From: Rotaria macrura
Taxonomy: Eukaryota; Rotifera; Eurotatoria; Philodinida; Philodinidae
Direction: 5' to 3'
DNA length: 64,000 nucleotides
Assembly (NCBI GenBank): GCA_900239685.1
Contig: OENT01000735.1
Location: forward strand, 1 to 64,000
The notes below the pieces were generated by a model. The model made no database searches. It had not been told where the DNA came from and saw only the letters and a list, made by a program, of their open reading frames with translations. The position numbers were made by a program, and so were the translations under genes. Below, piece after piece: positions 23,247 through 36,626 of the stretch (positions are counted from its first letter, which is position 1; every line of letters starts with the position of its first letter).

Positions 23247-24824
23247 GCTATGTGTTGTGCGTTAGGTGATTTGAATGAATGTTATTACAACTTTCTCGAG
23301 CCCTTTCATAGTCTCTGCTGAAAGGTGGATGAGTAATCGTAGAAAAACAAAACATCGAAAGGAAAAAGAAAGAATCGTTACCTAAGAACGTTAGAGAACA
23401 GGATGACGTGTCCAATGCATCAGAGGAACATTGGAATATTGTAGAAGTTTCGCATGGCTCTTACTCATGGTAGAAGAAATGTGCACTGTAATAATGACAA
23501 TAAATTTTATTTTCTAATTCAAAACTACGAATCAGTCTATGAATAACTAAATGGTATTTTCTTTAATTCTAATTATATATTTTTTGATTCGTAATAATCA
23601 TCTGTGAAACAGAGAAAATAACGAAAAAAACTATTTCTATCACTGTGTGTAGTGTAAAATATTGAAAAATACAAATAAATTACTATTAGACAATCTAATC
23701 AACAATAACAGTTACATTACCAAGAATTAAAGCAACGTTCGAATACTTGTTTCGACGTCTTAGCTTTTTCGTTTTGATCAATATGTCAATTCTTTGAGAG
23801 CTAAATTATGCAGGGAACTGCAAATCTGATCTACTTTATTGATACATCTACTAGGTGTTGCAGAAAGATTTCAGTTCGTTAAAAATCTTATCGACAATCT
23901 ATCCTTTCTACAGGATCTAATGCGATGTCTGTAACGACCCCAACATCTGATCAATAGCTCAGTTCTAGTATGTATCGTAATTAGTATGTAGTTTCTGATA
24001 AATCTCACAGACAGAAGATGTTGCATCTAAACTACAGAGAATTTATAGTATAATTTGATAACTGTAACGATAAGCTGAGTTATTATTTATTGAAAAAAAG
24101 TTACACTAGGTAATTGCAATTTTTGCGATGGCATTAAAATTCGCTGCATTGTTTGTCAACTGTCACGAATACAACTTCTTCGACAGAAAAATATAAAGAA
24201 GTGTCTCTGATTTACATACGAAGAACACCTTTCTTTTCTGAAAACTCTGAAGCAAACTATAACTCTTGATTAGAAGTAAAATAAAGAAAATTTTCCACTA
24301 GATGATTAACTGTCTTTCATTTCTGCTGTGTAGATAATCTAATTCGTCAAAATGGGTACTTGGCATAAAAAATGCATTTTAACCAAGAACAAACATCTAC
24401 ATGCAACTTTATAACATACTGGATTACCCTGAAGGAAGGTTACGGACATCCGCAACTTCCCAGATGGAAGAAAACGGATCTTAACGGCGTAAAAACAATG
24501 TAAAATGTTAAAAAACAAGGCCGTCTTCCGTCAGCTCGAAAAACGAAAAGAATAATGTTAAAAGTGATGGCTGTTTTCTAGCGTAAAAAAGGCCAGTAAT
24601 ACGAGCTGATGTGTTAGGGCGCAGTAGGGTGAGAACTAATGTCGTTTTGTAGCCGTTTCGGATGGCCTTTCAGGCAACTGGAATGATCCTCATGGGTTAC
24701 TACGACTTCACTGTAAACGGTCGTTTCTGTGCCGTTATCAATCGCATTTCATCATACTCCAGGTTCATGGTTTACAATTGCATGGCTGTCATATTTTAGT
24801 CATATTCGCATCAAATATCGATCC
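23247..24824. other. p62 upstream region and intergenic DNA
   Basis: No further coding exons of p62 are needed upstream of 23246. The rest is AT-rich. At about 24430-24760 there is a patch with more GC (words such as gttacggac and cggatct) that may be old repeat material without definable ends. Confidence 0.4.
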
Positions 24825-25300
24825 TACATTCTAATAAAAAACGACCCTCTACTAAACCTTCACAAAAAGCTCCGGAGATTTCTAAAAGCATCCTCTTACC
24901 GTCCTCAGCTAAAAAACTCGAGCCATTAAAACTTCGAAATCTAAAAAGGTTTCCGTACAGGAGAAAAAGGTTTCATTGGAACATACGGAACCTTTAGAGT
25001 TTCGTCTTAAACCCTAATAGTTTCCTACTGAACTATAACGATTTCCGATGAAACCATTAGGGTTTTAGACGAAACTCTAAAGATTCCGTATTTTCCAATG
25101 AAACCTTTTTCTCGTGTACGAAACTTAAAAAAAGGTTTCCTAGGAGATGGGTTTTTTCTGGATACACGGTAAAAACCTTTTTGGATTTCGTAGTTTTAAT
25201 TGCTCGATTTTTTTAACTGCGAAAGGTAAGAAGATGCTTTTAGAAATCTCCGGAGCTTTTTTTGGAGGTTTAGTAAAGAGTCGGTTTTTATTAGAGTGTA
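24825..25300. mobile_element. Large foldback element, about 476 bp
   Basis: Both arms carry 'tacattctaataaaaa/cgacc', 'aaagctccggagatttctaa' and 'cgagccattaaaac'-like sequence in inverted orientation, over about 125 bases per arm. A second nested inverted pair surrounds the centre (agagtttcgtcttaaaccct at about 24995 and its complement near 25045-25080). The whole element is close to one long palindrome. It has no coding capacity. Possible TA target duplication only. Confidence 0.85.
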
Positions 25301-26382
25301 TACATTCGTAAAATATGAACCTGCTTTGCGGTCGTATGCGTACTATTTTTCTCCATCTGTCTAGTGCCCCTTGTTTTTAATGCAAATAATCACCATTTCT
25401 GTCGTGTATACGAAAATTTATTGTCTTTCTCCTAATTTCGTCATTGCCAAAATTATCGGAAATTTAGTTGGCATACCTAAAATGGTAGATTATCTCTAAT
25501 AACAATGAGAGATTCTATAACAAAGTGGTCTAGAATACGAGAAAAAAAGTTTAATCGAAGTGTGACACTATGTTCTCATGATAAAAACGCACTTGTGTGC
25601 AAATACTTCAACATATCTCGCTTAGGATTTAAGTTATTTTGAACTCTAGCGTTATCATGAACAACGAGGAAAAATGTATTCAATGATACCAAAATATTTT
25701 TCCATTGGAAAAGGTAGCCATTAAAAACCAAATCTTGTCATTTGTTAACTTTCTTGTTCTGTTTTTATAAACATTTCCTTTATATTAGTTTTTACTTATC
25801 AAACTAAATTGATTATTTTGAAAAATAAAATTTCAGAAACATGCCACAAGACTATGATACCTGCCTCCGGATCCTGCAAGAAATCACCGAGTAAATGGCT
25901 AGAACATGGAACCAGTTATATTCCTGTCTGAAACTGTCCAGACTTTTCCGATGTATTCCTGTCTATTTTCTGTGCTTTCCGGCAGGAACCGACCGGAAAT
26001 CATCGGAAAATTGTCTACTGAAATACTGCCTCCATGAAATAGTCAGAATGTCTAGGAACCGGCCGTTTCCGCGCCGGCGTGTTCAACCTGGGTGTTAGAA
26101 CTGGAAAAATTTAGTACCGGGCACCACCTAGATAGAGGTCATTGAAATCTGCTAACTGAAGCAGTTTCCTATACAAGTACAAAAAGTATACAAATGTTGA
26201 CGGATTTCGCCTCTCGATCGTAGTATACACACTGTTATACTTCAGAATTTCTATAATATATAAGCATTGAAAACCTAAAACGTCAAATTATCTATTGAGA
26301 CCAGTCAATTCCCACTTATTATGTAATTTTCTAGTGAACTCTGTAGAAAGTGTATATGACATAAACATATGTAATCCGAAAT
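25301..26382. other. Intergenic with a GC-rich patch at 25,850-26,095
   Basis: The patch contains internal short inverted words (acttttccgatg and its complement, ccggaaccggccg-like words) and ends in 'gttcaacctgggtgtta', similar to the end of the 17060-17336 element. It may be a diverged relative. The 67-codon open frame inside it is not supported as a gene. Confidence 0.4.
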
Positions 26383-26596
26383 TATGGATGCATCGAATCC
26401 GAGACTTTCAGTCTCAATTAGTATAGGCTAAGCGTAGTCTTGATTCTAGTTACTTTAGAATAGAGGCATACTAATTTATTTGATTGTATTAATTGATTGT
26501 CAACTGCTATATTTTTATTCCTAAGTAACCGAGATCGAGACTAAGCACTAATCAACACTAATTGAGACCAAACGTTTCGTACTCAATCCATCCCTA
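26383..26596. mobile_element. hAT-like short inverted-repeat element (diverged)
   Basis: The left end (tatggatgcatcga, then tctcaattagt and ttgattctagttactt) is an imperfect inverted copy of the right end (rc: tagggatggattga, then tctcaattagt and tctcgatctcggttactt), about 75 bases per arm. The outer word tagggatg is typical of hAT-type ends. No target-site duplication is visible, so assignment is tentative. Confidence 0.6.
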
Positions 26597-29500
26597 AGCA
26601 AGAGTATAATAATTTCGCGGTTCTATTGATATTCTTTTTCTTAATTTTTTTCCTGTTGAAAAAGTTATTGTTTTGCCAGCTCATCAGTTAGCATTTGTAA
26701 ACTTCGTTGTAAGTATCATTTTCAAATAGCACTTCAGATATTAATTTTTTTCTTTATTTCGAAGAAAATTAAGATTTTACTCATTTCTAGAATTCTAATA
26801 CTAAGATAATACGAGTCTTTACTCGTTGCAGATAAGTATCATTTTCATAATTATTATTTGCTGTAAAGAATTATCAAGAAAAAGTTACATTTTGATGTGG
26901 CAATATTCTATATCTCGAAGTACACTGGTGCCGTGTGAATAGAATACCGTGAAATTCGATGTTACCAGTACTTTGAGAAAATTTGAATGTACTATAGATT
27001 TCTCCTTTAGTTGCTAATACAGCAGTAATGCTCGTTTTTTGCGATATCCCTTCTGAAAGCCTTTCATCATTGTTTTTTCGTGGTTATTCCTGATGACACG
27101 TTTCCATTTTTCATTGTTTACTTCTCTCATAACGGTGGCTTAGTCAATAAACAACCGCAAACTATTATTTTCAATTGATCCTTACAGAGTTCGGCAAACT
27201 TTGAATTCACTGAAATAAAGAGAAGATATGTCAAGGTAACGGTTGGGAAGGAAATATTATTGCAAGTGAATTAGATAAGAAATATATAAATCTACCACCG
27301 AAATCAAACAGCTAATACATGTATCCATATACATAAGTAAGTATATGAATAAAAATCATGTGTAGAAAAGCTTTAAAAAACATGATAATTCTGAGTGTAT
27401 ACATGTTATACATTCATCCCACTAAAATAGAACTGACTGTTGAAATGGAGGTTCTATTTTGACACATTTTGTTTATTCTGAAATGAATGTATAGCTTTTA
27501 GTTCAACTACTGTGTATGACAAAGAAAATCTTTTGTATTGTTGAATCCTTAACTCATAGGTAGAAGAGTATAAAAAACACTAAACTATTTTTTTGAAAAA
27601 ATAGCAGAAAATTCTAAAAACATACAAAGATCATTTTCATATCCAGAAAAATATTGACATTAATAGAAAAAATTACTAGTCTTAATCAATGTAAACGTTC
27701 TTATAAACTAAAATACCATTTATTCAAAGATTCCACTGATTCTACTCTTACGTTATCATTGCTTCACAGCTAACTTATGTCATCGAATCAACAAAGAACC
27801 AAGAAAACATATGATTCAGCCACATCTCTGTTCATTGTTCATAGTTGATCTAATAATATATTGTGCATTCGTTATAGACAAACTCCATATATTTAGTCAA
27901 GAGACAACATGAAAATCCTCTAGAATAGATATATGATAGCGTTTTTGATTTCTCAATATTATATTTTCAAAGTCGACAAAAATTTACTGGTAACAACACC
28001 ACACCGAAAACGGTGGTCACACTGCTGTTGGTATTGTTCCGATAAAAACAGTAGATTCACAATTAAAATCAGCATTAGTTTATTGATAATTGAACATATT
28101 CCTGCTGCTTTCTTCAGTTGATTTTGCCTTTGGATACATTACTTAAATAGTTGAAAAATAGGGGCATAAAACGCAGCTATTTAGTCGATCTCAACTATTA
28201 GTTTTCATCAATAAAAATTAGAGTTGACAACATAGAATTTGCTCTATATAATAAAGTCGCATTCTTTATGAAGCACAACACATTTGATTCTAAATATTAG
28301 TTCCATCTCTTATGTTTCTTCATTAGTTGTTTATTTCTTTCAATACATTCCAGTTTTCATTCTCTTTGACATCATTTGCTTTATGTAATTGATCATAAAA
28401 ATAGAAAATAAAACAGATAATAAGATTATTTGAACTTGAATCTGAAGAAGAAAATTAATATACATTATCCTAATTCAATTTCACATACTCATTTTCAAAA
28501 ACTGAATACTTTCTATCAGAAAGATGTTTCTTACTAATCTTAAGATAAAAATTATAAAATCAAACGAAATAACCAAGGATTGATGAATTTTCAGAAATTT
28601 CTGATCTATCACATTTTAAATGTGGACAGTTGTTGTCGGTTAATTATTTGAATGTCCCTATTAGCATGAACACTCTTCATTGGCATTAACTATGTCTGCG
28701 AATGTCAACAGTAGATACGAACTACTTTTTTTTTAAAGAGCTGTTGAATAGCTAGTAACTAGATGCTTAAATATTATTTGATTCTTTAGTATGGTTAAAT
28801 GAAAATATCTAACAAATATCGTTTCTGGTGTTCGAACGTCACATACAAAGTTTCAGTGTACTCGGTGTGTACTTTACTTATTGATCATTCTAACTAAAGA
28901 TACGTATCAGAAAACATTGCACAATAAGTTTATTCGATAAAATTATCCATTGTCTAGAAAAACCAACGTCACTCATGAAAATAAGTTTCCAGGGTCATTC
29001 TTGCATCTTTCGTTTAATTCACAAAAGTCTATAGACTATGGACATACGAATGGATCCTATGAATGAATCTTATTCTATTAATTGATTACCTATTGGTATT
29101 TGATGACATAACTATGAATGTGTTAAATGTTATTGTAAGATGACGTCGAATTTCTTCAGTAGGATTCGATAATATCCAATACGAGACGTCTGGAAATCAT
29201 TTCGTCTTCTGGACTCTGCTACAGTTTCCTTGATCTTTTAAAAATCCTATACGATCCGATCGGATCCAATTATTGGAGTGATTCTCTTAGATGTAGCATA
29301 TCGCTATTCATGTATTTGATTCTAAACGATATTTTGACTTAACAGCAGGACGTAATTGTTGTCTTAGAAATTTCATTCCTACCATTTTGGTTAGCGAATG
29401 ATGTCATCAGATGTACACATGAAACTGAAACCATTGTAGAATATGATTCGATGAGTCACCATTATCACTCATTAGATCAATACGAAAGCGACGCGAGCGT

Positions 29501-29723
29501 TTTCATTACAGGTTTCTGTAGTTAAATATGCAAAGGATATTTTAGATGAGTAGATTCTATGATTGAATGAGATCAATCCTATTTTTATTCAAGGATATAT
29601 TGAAAATTCACCATCAACTTGCCATTTAACATGATCTGGGCAGTTCATCAAAATACAAGCATTCAAGTCACAAAATTTATAATATCACTTTACAAAACTG
29701 GATTATATCTAGATGATTTCTGT
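26597..29723. other. Intergenic, no gene recognised
   Basis: AT-rich with stops in all frames. No gene, no repeat with clear ends. Confidence 0.5.
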
Positions 29724-29806
29724 GCCAGGGTGGCCGAGTGGTTAAGGCGTTGGACTTAAGATCCAATTTACAATAGTGAGCATGGGTTCGATCCCCATCC
29801 CTGGCA
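29724..29806 (+). tRNA. tRNA-Leu, anticodon UAA
   Basis: An 83-nt class II tRNA. The acceptor stem gccaggg pairs with ccctggc over all seven positions, followed by discriminator A. The anticodon arm ttgga-cttaaga-tccaa places TAA at the anticodon. A variable arm (tttac/gtgag) of the length expected for leucine tRNA follows, then the T arm atggg-ttcgatc-cccat. Box A (tggccgagtgg) and box B (ggttcgatccc) promoters are intact. No intron. The sequence closely follows the animal tRNA-Leu(UAA) consensus, so a functional gene is likely. Confidence 0.97.
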
Positions 29807-29809
29807 AAC

Positions 29810-29815
29810 TTTTTT
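29810..29815 (+). terminator. RNA polymerase III terminator of tRNA-Leu
   Basis: Run of six T four bases after the tRNA, the standard pol III stop. Confidence 0.9.
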
Positions 29816-32800
29816 AATCGCGGAAGTTGCGATATGAATGATTGTTTTTTTAAGTTAGCACCAACAATATGTCCGACGTCAAATTCAGTAACAGAAAATG
29901 AGTACTTTTTGTCTTCAATACCTGAACCATTCATTGTTGTTATATTGCGTCACGTACTCATGTTGTCCGTAATACACGGTGAAGTACTATGTTCGAACCT
30001 CGGTACCGTCTAAGCTTGACAGAATGTGTCATACGTAATTTATCAAGTTTATGCGTACAATTACTCGGCAATAATCCATTTTGAGAAACGTTTAAAAAAA
30101 CACAATTTTTACATAGGAGCTTACTTAAGTTTTTTGGAATAAAGTTTTCATGATATTAGCTTTCTAGCTGTTATTATTCTTGGTTTTTGATACATATCGA
30201 AAACAGAGAAGGATCAAAATAGAAAAATAATCTATGATTGTCAGATAAAACAATGTTGAGCAAGGAAAACTTTACCGATGAAAAATACTTACAAGCATTA
30301 TTACCTTCGGAGTTTTAACCAATCTGTCTTATTATTGAAGACGGGTGTCTCTCACCTCTTTGCTTACCAATATGCCGAAGGAATATGAGCTTCTTCATTG
30401 ATTTATAAATGTAATGTTGCAGTTGATTTTATCCAAAACACCAACTACTATAAAATTGTATCGTTTCTTTCTAACACTGCTCAACATAGTTAGAAAAACA
30501 GAAAAAACATTGAAGATCTCACCTATTATGTCAGTTCACATTCTAAAATGATCGTATGAATGTGTACCTATGCAAATGAAATATTCAATTATCTAAGTAA
30601 TTTAACATTGTTCATTTTAATCTAAATAATATACGCATGTTCAAATTGTTTAAACAACTGTTTCACAGCTAGAATTTTACTACTAAGCGACGACAAAAAT
30701 TTCGTCCTTTCGTAAGACTCTATGCTAGCCGATGATTACTCCAACTAACATGCATATTGGTCACTGATTTATTCCAAAAAAATTGAACGTAATATTATTG
30801 CAACATCGAATGGATCGAAGCGTCTCTCATTACTATTGATAAATATGAGTTGAGGAATCAGAAAAAAATGAAGTTCTCACTTGGTAAACTTAGTGAAATG
30901 TTTGTTTAATTCTAAATATAAAGTAAAGAAAACTACACAGACGAGTAAAATTATAGTTGATGAAATCTACTAATAGGAAATAGTTCTTGTGTTTTCGATT
31001 CGACGATTTGTCTTTTTACTGAAGAAATGCTTTAACACTTACAGAATGAGAAAAAATTCAATAAATAGATAGTATTATGACATAGAAAATAATTAAAAAT
31101 AAGGAGATATTGATTAATATCATAAAACAAAACAACTATGAACAGTCATAAACGCATAAAAATCCATTGAAATATGAAGGGATCCAATCTCTTCATCTTA
31201 TTTTGATGGATACTATGTTCGCCTAAGTTGCTTCTTAAATGTCCCATACCTGCGAATACATCTTCTCAAATTATATCTTAGCATGTACAATCAAATTCTT
31301 ACCAAAGAACGAACGTGCTAATTATCAATTAGTTTAGATAAGATGAGAGAATTCTTTCTTTCCTTCAACTTGAAGGTTGACTGACATGTATTTTTTGTCA
31401 CAATTATGATTAGAGTCTTTAGAAATTACTGGAAGAAACTAGACTAATAAAAATCCGACCAAGTTAAAGGAGAAATATAACTTACCCTCTGACATCATAT
31501 TATGTCATCGATTTTTGCTTTTTCACTTCTTTTTGTTGTTTTAATTCTATCCTAATTTTTTGTACATTGATTTCTGACTAGATATGGTAGTGCTATTTGA
31601 ACTGATGTTCGACCCGTTAAGTAGAAGTAAAGATGTAGTGTAAATGTACTGGCATAATAATTAACGACACTCTACCTAATTGTGGAACTTATCTGTGTTA
31701 ATGGAACATTCAATTTCATGCTCATTGTATGGTTTGTCGTTAATATTATTTTATTTCATTCTGTCTCCAAGATTTTAGAACATCATATCAACGGAAAAAC
31801 AACACAATATTTCTCTTTCATTTTAGTTAGTCATGGTAAAATGTATGTGTAATAATTAGATAGAATAAGAATAAGAATAATTTTAATGTCGATGTAACGA
31901 AAGGTAGCAGAATAAACATTGAATGTTATAAAGTAGACTTCGAATAGAGATCTACAAAAACTTGTATCTACTAGCTGTATTTGATGTTTTCTGAGACTTA
32001 TCATCGGATTGAGACGCTAGTAGCAGCATTTTTTGTTTGATAGAATGAATGTCACAGATCGATAAGAATAATCTTAGACCTGTTGGTTGGTGTTTTTTCG
32101 CGTCGATGTTGTCATATTTTCAATTATTTATTACGAGGTAAAACGAGGAATAGAATACATAGAGTTATGAAACAAAATGAATATAAAGGGAACTCGTGGT
32201 CGAGTTCAAGTCCACGAGTAAACACTGTTATAGTTTTATCGTTTTCAAGTTTTATTATATAAAAAAGCATCATTGGTCATAATATTCGCTATGATATTAG
32301 TTTCATAAACTTTAAATTATCGCTGCTATTCTGCATCATATTCAGAACGAAAACCAAACATAAAGTCAAGCTAAATCTGTTTTGAACGGCCAAGTTGGTG
32401 TTACTCATATCGATTTTTTCCACTTTTCATGAAAATTCATGACGGGATGTTAATATTGTAGAAGTAAATCGATATAGTAGTTTTATCATCATTCAAAAAT
32501 GATTTCACTTCTTCAGATCTCTCATCGATACAAGCTTCATTTACTGTTGAATAGGTTTGTTTAGATATAATAGTTATGTTTAATGATGTGAACATGAATA
32601 AATGTAAATGAAGAATTGGAAAAAACGAGTGACATAAGCAAAACAGCAAGGTGAAAAATGCAATTTAAGTTGTTCAAAACTAAAATATCTTATACATATT
32701 GTCTGAACTAAGCAGAGTTTGAAAGTCTTAGCTTATTCAGTTAGCATTCAACTAGTTTTCAGAATCTTCAGTTGAATAAAAATTTCTACACATTGTCAAT

Positions 32801-33036
32801 TCAAGTATGATAAATCTATTTTCTTTAATGAATATAGTTTTCAAACAGCATAACGATATCATTATCACCATCATCTAGCTTTTATTCTTACTTAATACTA
32901 TAAAATATAAAAGAAATAACATAATTCATATAGTAAAAGAGTTTTTTTCTGACAATAAACTTGACATATTCATCTATATATAAATGTATATACAATATAA
33001 AAAGTGAGAGATAAATAGTATAATAAAATTCAAATT
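29816..33036. other. Intergenic, no gene recognised
   Basis: AT-rich sequence between the tRNA and the coiled-coil gene. Open frames are short and without protein-like composition. Nothing else supported. Confidence 0.5.
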
Positions 33037-35902
33037 TTAATTTTTTTCTTTATCATTAACTTGATCTGTTTTCATTGGACTTTCATTATTGCCGAAAAAG
33101 AAGGAACCAAATGCTCCGCCAGTAGGTGTTTTACTATTACCTAAGTCTAACATCGATGAAAAAAAACAAAAAAGAAAGTGAATTATATTAGAAGAAAACC
33201 TAAAAAACAATTTTTACCACCGAAATTAAATGTTGGAAATGAAAACGAAGTGTCCACACCACTTTCACTATTATTTGTTTGATGTAGAAATGAAGAAAAT
33301 TGATCACTAGAATCTGTTCTCAATGGTGAACTAAGATCAGACCAATTACCAAAATTAATTGGTGATGTGAAACCTGTATTGCTAACAGTGGCATCCGCAA
33401 TTGTGCTACTACCGAAACCAAAATTATAATTAAAGTTACCATATCCGCTAAGGAAAATATATTCGTGTTTCATTAAATCATGTTTTAACAAATGAGTGAA
33501 ACGCAATAATCTTACTCCTCAACACTTGCAGCCGATTCAATGGATGAAGCCATCGAAAATATCGGTCGTTGTTGTTGATGCGGCTGTTGTGACTGTTCAG
33601 ATTCGTCTTCCATCGGCTGTGGTTGTTCTTCGTTGTATGATGACGGATCTGGTGAAAATGTTAGTAACATTTGTTGAACATCATTACTAGTCACTTGTGG
33701 TTGAATTGATGGTGTAGTTGATGGTCCTGATCGATTTGAAACGATTGAAGTCGGAATTTGAAATGTCACATTTGAATGTGATTGATTATTTTTACTATCG
33801 ACAGATGAAATTGATAAAGATTGAGGAACTTGAATATTAATTGTTGGTGTAATCAGATCACGAACTGAAGATGATTCAACTGGTGGTATTGTAACAGTAG
33901 GAATTGTTTGTGTTAAAGATTGATCATTTTGAGATATCGACAATACGTCTGCATCCATATCCATGTTCGAATTCGTTGTAGTTTTCGATACTATGAATGC
34001 TTGTGTACTTTGTTGAAAGTCGTTAATAGTCATTTGTTCCATCTATTTTTCTTATTTGAAAATTAAAAACGTTCAATTTTATAAGTCTTACTTGAACTGT
34101 TGGCATTTTGCGATGAGACTTTGACAACACTTCATCATCATCATCATCAATGGCTGTTGTAAGATGAAGCACCGATAAACGCTTTGGTTCACAAGGTACA
34201 TTGCTCCGCTTTACACTTGGAACAATCGTTATTGTAGAAATCGTTGATGAAGCCGGTGGATCTGTCACAATTTGCTGTACAATATCATTCTGAATCATTG
34301 ATGTTGATGATTGTAATCTAAAAGAGGAATGTAAGAAAAAAGTTGATAATATGCGAGTTAAACAGTAATCGGGATAACTAGCCAATGAAAAAGATATAGA
34401 AAAACTTATTTTTTTATCCACTAATTTAATTAGAAACAATGATACGAACTCAAACGTACGAATTGAGTTCACAATGAAATTTTTGTCAGATCGGAAAAAT
34501 AGAATAAAATAAAAGGAATTCATGCTCATAAAACTCTGTAGGCGATCTCTGATCGGTTCACCGATACTGTGAACATTTGTTTTTCAGATGTTCCATCAAT
34601 ATAGAAATCATCGAAGTTTACTGAAAGTTTTCAACAATCAATTGAGATAGATTTTCAGTACGAAACTGTTAACTTACGGCATTGATGTTTTATTATTTTT
34701 ATTATCTTCTTCTGATGCTGGTTTAATTTGTTCATTTTGTGGTGTTAAAACTAGTAGTTCTATTGGACTCATTGGTTGTGTCCAAATGTCTTGTTGTATT
34801 TGATTGAATGAAAGTGTCAACGCTTGTTCAATATTAGTTTGTAGACAAAAATCAAGTAAATCACGTTTAGTCGGTTGCGTATAGACACTTTCCCATGCTT
34901 TCATCTTGTCAATTTTACTGTCCATCAATTGTTTGTGTTTATTTTCTAGTTCAATTAACTTTTCTTGCATTTGTTTGATTTTTATCGATTGATCACGTCG
35001 AGAAATAAAATATTTAGCAATAGATAAAATTGATGATTGAAGTTGTTTTTCATTACAAAATTGTTGACGACGAGTTAAATAATCACTATGAGCTGACTTT
35101 TCTGTATTCAATAATTGGTTTTTCTTGTTAAGAAGTTTATTATAAGCTACGTCAGCTTGCTTTAAATATTGATAAACTTTCGATTGTTCATATCTAGAGT
35201 ATTTATATCAAAACATACATCAAATCCTACGATAAAATACATCGAAATACGAACTGTGGTTTGAAAATGTCAGCCCATCGTTGTTTAATAAGTTCAAATC
35301 TATTTATAAGTAATGATTTTTCTTGTTCATATTTTCGTTCTTCATTTTTACAATCACGCTTGATTGAATCTAATAGCAAAGAAAGCATTTTTTTTTATAT
35401 TCAAAACAAAGAATTGAACGCGTCTGTATTTTGAAATATATACTATTATGATCATCAAGCATTTGAATATTGAATTGAAGTTCTTTAATTCGAACTTGTT
35501 CTGATTGAAGTTGTTGTTCACGAACGGAATTTTCCTGTTCAATATGTGCTAACTGTGATGTCAATTGTACTTTTTCATTTTCCATTGATTCATTACGTTT
35601 TTTCTTTTCTGCTCGAGCGAAGAAAAGTGAAGAGAAAAATTGTCAATCTCAACGAAAACATGACTTTTATGAATAATTCCCACCTTCATTGATTGAGACG
35701 ATTTTCTGAAGTTTAAATCGCTTTTCTTTGATTTTGCTACCTTCAAACAATAAAAGTAATAAAACTAATTTTATCGAAAAAGAACAATTGCATTGACTGA
35801 TCGATTACCTAAACATTGTACTAGCATTTCAGCACGACTGGTATCAATTTGATTCGGTCCAAAAACCACAAGGGGCGATTGTGCTGATTCCATAGATGCA
35901 TC
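33037..35902 (-). CDS. Coiled-coil protein with FG-type C-terminus, unrecognised
   Basis: Nine exons join in frame: 35902-35809, 35740-35684, 35611-35444, 35369-35255, 35193-34678, 34317-34092, 34042-33516, 33447-33218 and 33146-33037, about 680 residues. Residues from about 50 to 245 are Glu/Lys/Gln-rich with heptads (for example 'QLAHIEQENSVREQQLQSEQ' and 'KQMQEKLIELENKHKQLM'), a long coiled coil. The middle is a Ser/Thr/Gln/Pro-rich disordered tract with acidic 'DDDDDE'. The C-terminal 110 residues contain scattered aromatic-glycine motifs ('YNFGFGSS', 'PTFNFG', 'GAFGSFFFG'), resembling FG nucleoporin sequence. A coiled coil plus FG tail could mean a nuclear-pore or condensate role, but I cannot name a family. 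The start is uncertain: an out-of-frame ATG lies four bases upstream at 35906, and an acceptor-like tttag precedes it. Confidence 0.7.
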
Positions 35903-36260
35903 CATCTAAAATATTCGAATTGATTATATTGTTTTTTTTTAAAGAAGTGTAGCACGTTAAATTTCCCTCCAAAATTTAGTTCGTTGATTAGAAATGAGAA
36001 AGAAATTTTTTTGAAAGAAACAAACTATATCTCAATCATCGATAACTACGACGAAATAAATATCATACAGATACAGATGACGCCAGATGTACTGCTTACA
36101 CTATATGAGAGAGAGGAGATATATATATCGATCATAATATATATTTTTTCTCTGTTTTAGGATTGGTTTAAAAGCGAACCACATAAAAATCTATGATGCA
36201 AATTCTCATTCGCATCCGATTGTTCCTATTCTAGGTTTCTACGAACTTTCTTTATATGAT
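35903..36260. promoter_or_regulatory. Short bidirectional promoter region
   Basis: The minus-strand coiled-coil gene and plus-strand UQCC5 start about 360 bp apart and diverge, so this segment must serve both. An acceptor-like ctctgttttag at 36153-36164 upstream of UQCC5 suggests a 5'-UTR intron or a trans-splice site. Confidence 0.5.
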
Positions 36261-36626
36261 ATGTTCAAGAAAATTCGTGCTAAATTACCGGATTTTCAAT
36301 TTATAGCTTACGTCATATCAAATTCTATTCCAGGGAAAAATCTTCTTGGTAATTGGCGTTTCCCACCTGTTTTCTTCGTTGCCGGTTTTCTTTTTGAAAT
36401 TGTTCTTTGTAAATTACGCATCAACAATATTAATTTCTGTATGTTATCTAGTTTTATTCTTTCGAATTGACATCCTTTTATATGTGTCAAATATCACTCA
36501 TTTTTAATAGACGACGTTTATAAACGTAAACAAGCACAAGAATTCGTCTCCAAAAAACATCAACTTGAAGAATATCTTAAAACAATTACTCTGAAAACAG
36601 CACAGTCATCAACATCAAACAACTAA
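36261..36626 (+). CDS. UQCC5: UQCC5 (SMIM4)-like complex III assembly factor
   Basis: Two exons, 36261-36438 and 36511-36626, give 97 residues. The core 'PGKNLLGNWRFPPVFFVAG' continues into one membrane helix, and 'FYDVYKRK' spans the splice junction (TTC T / AC GAC). This matches the family pattern PGK-x-x-x-G-x-[YW]-R-F then FYDVY-[RK]-RK of UQCC5, a small single-pass inner mitochondrial membrane protein needed for assembly of respiratory complex III. It is longer than the human protein at both ends (extra N-terminal 20 residues and a Gln/Lys/Ser-rich tail). A poly(A)-type aataaa follows at 36652. It is the first member of a tight same-strand cluster. Confidence 0.82.

Noticed and set aside
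29975-30010. Second tRNA-like box B (tgttcgaacctc) downstream of tRNA-Leu
   Set aside because: No box A, no acceptor stem and no cloverleaf can be drawn.
35904-35906. ATG at 35906 (minus) as start of the coiled-coil gene
   Set aside because: That frame meets a stop after about 20 codons; the frame that joins all later exons begins at 35902.
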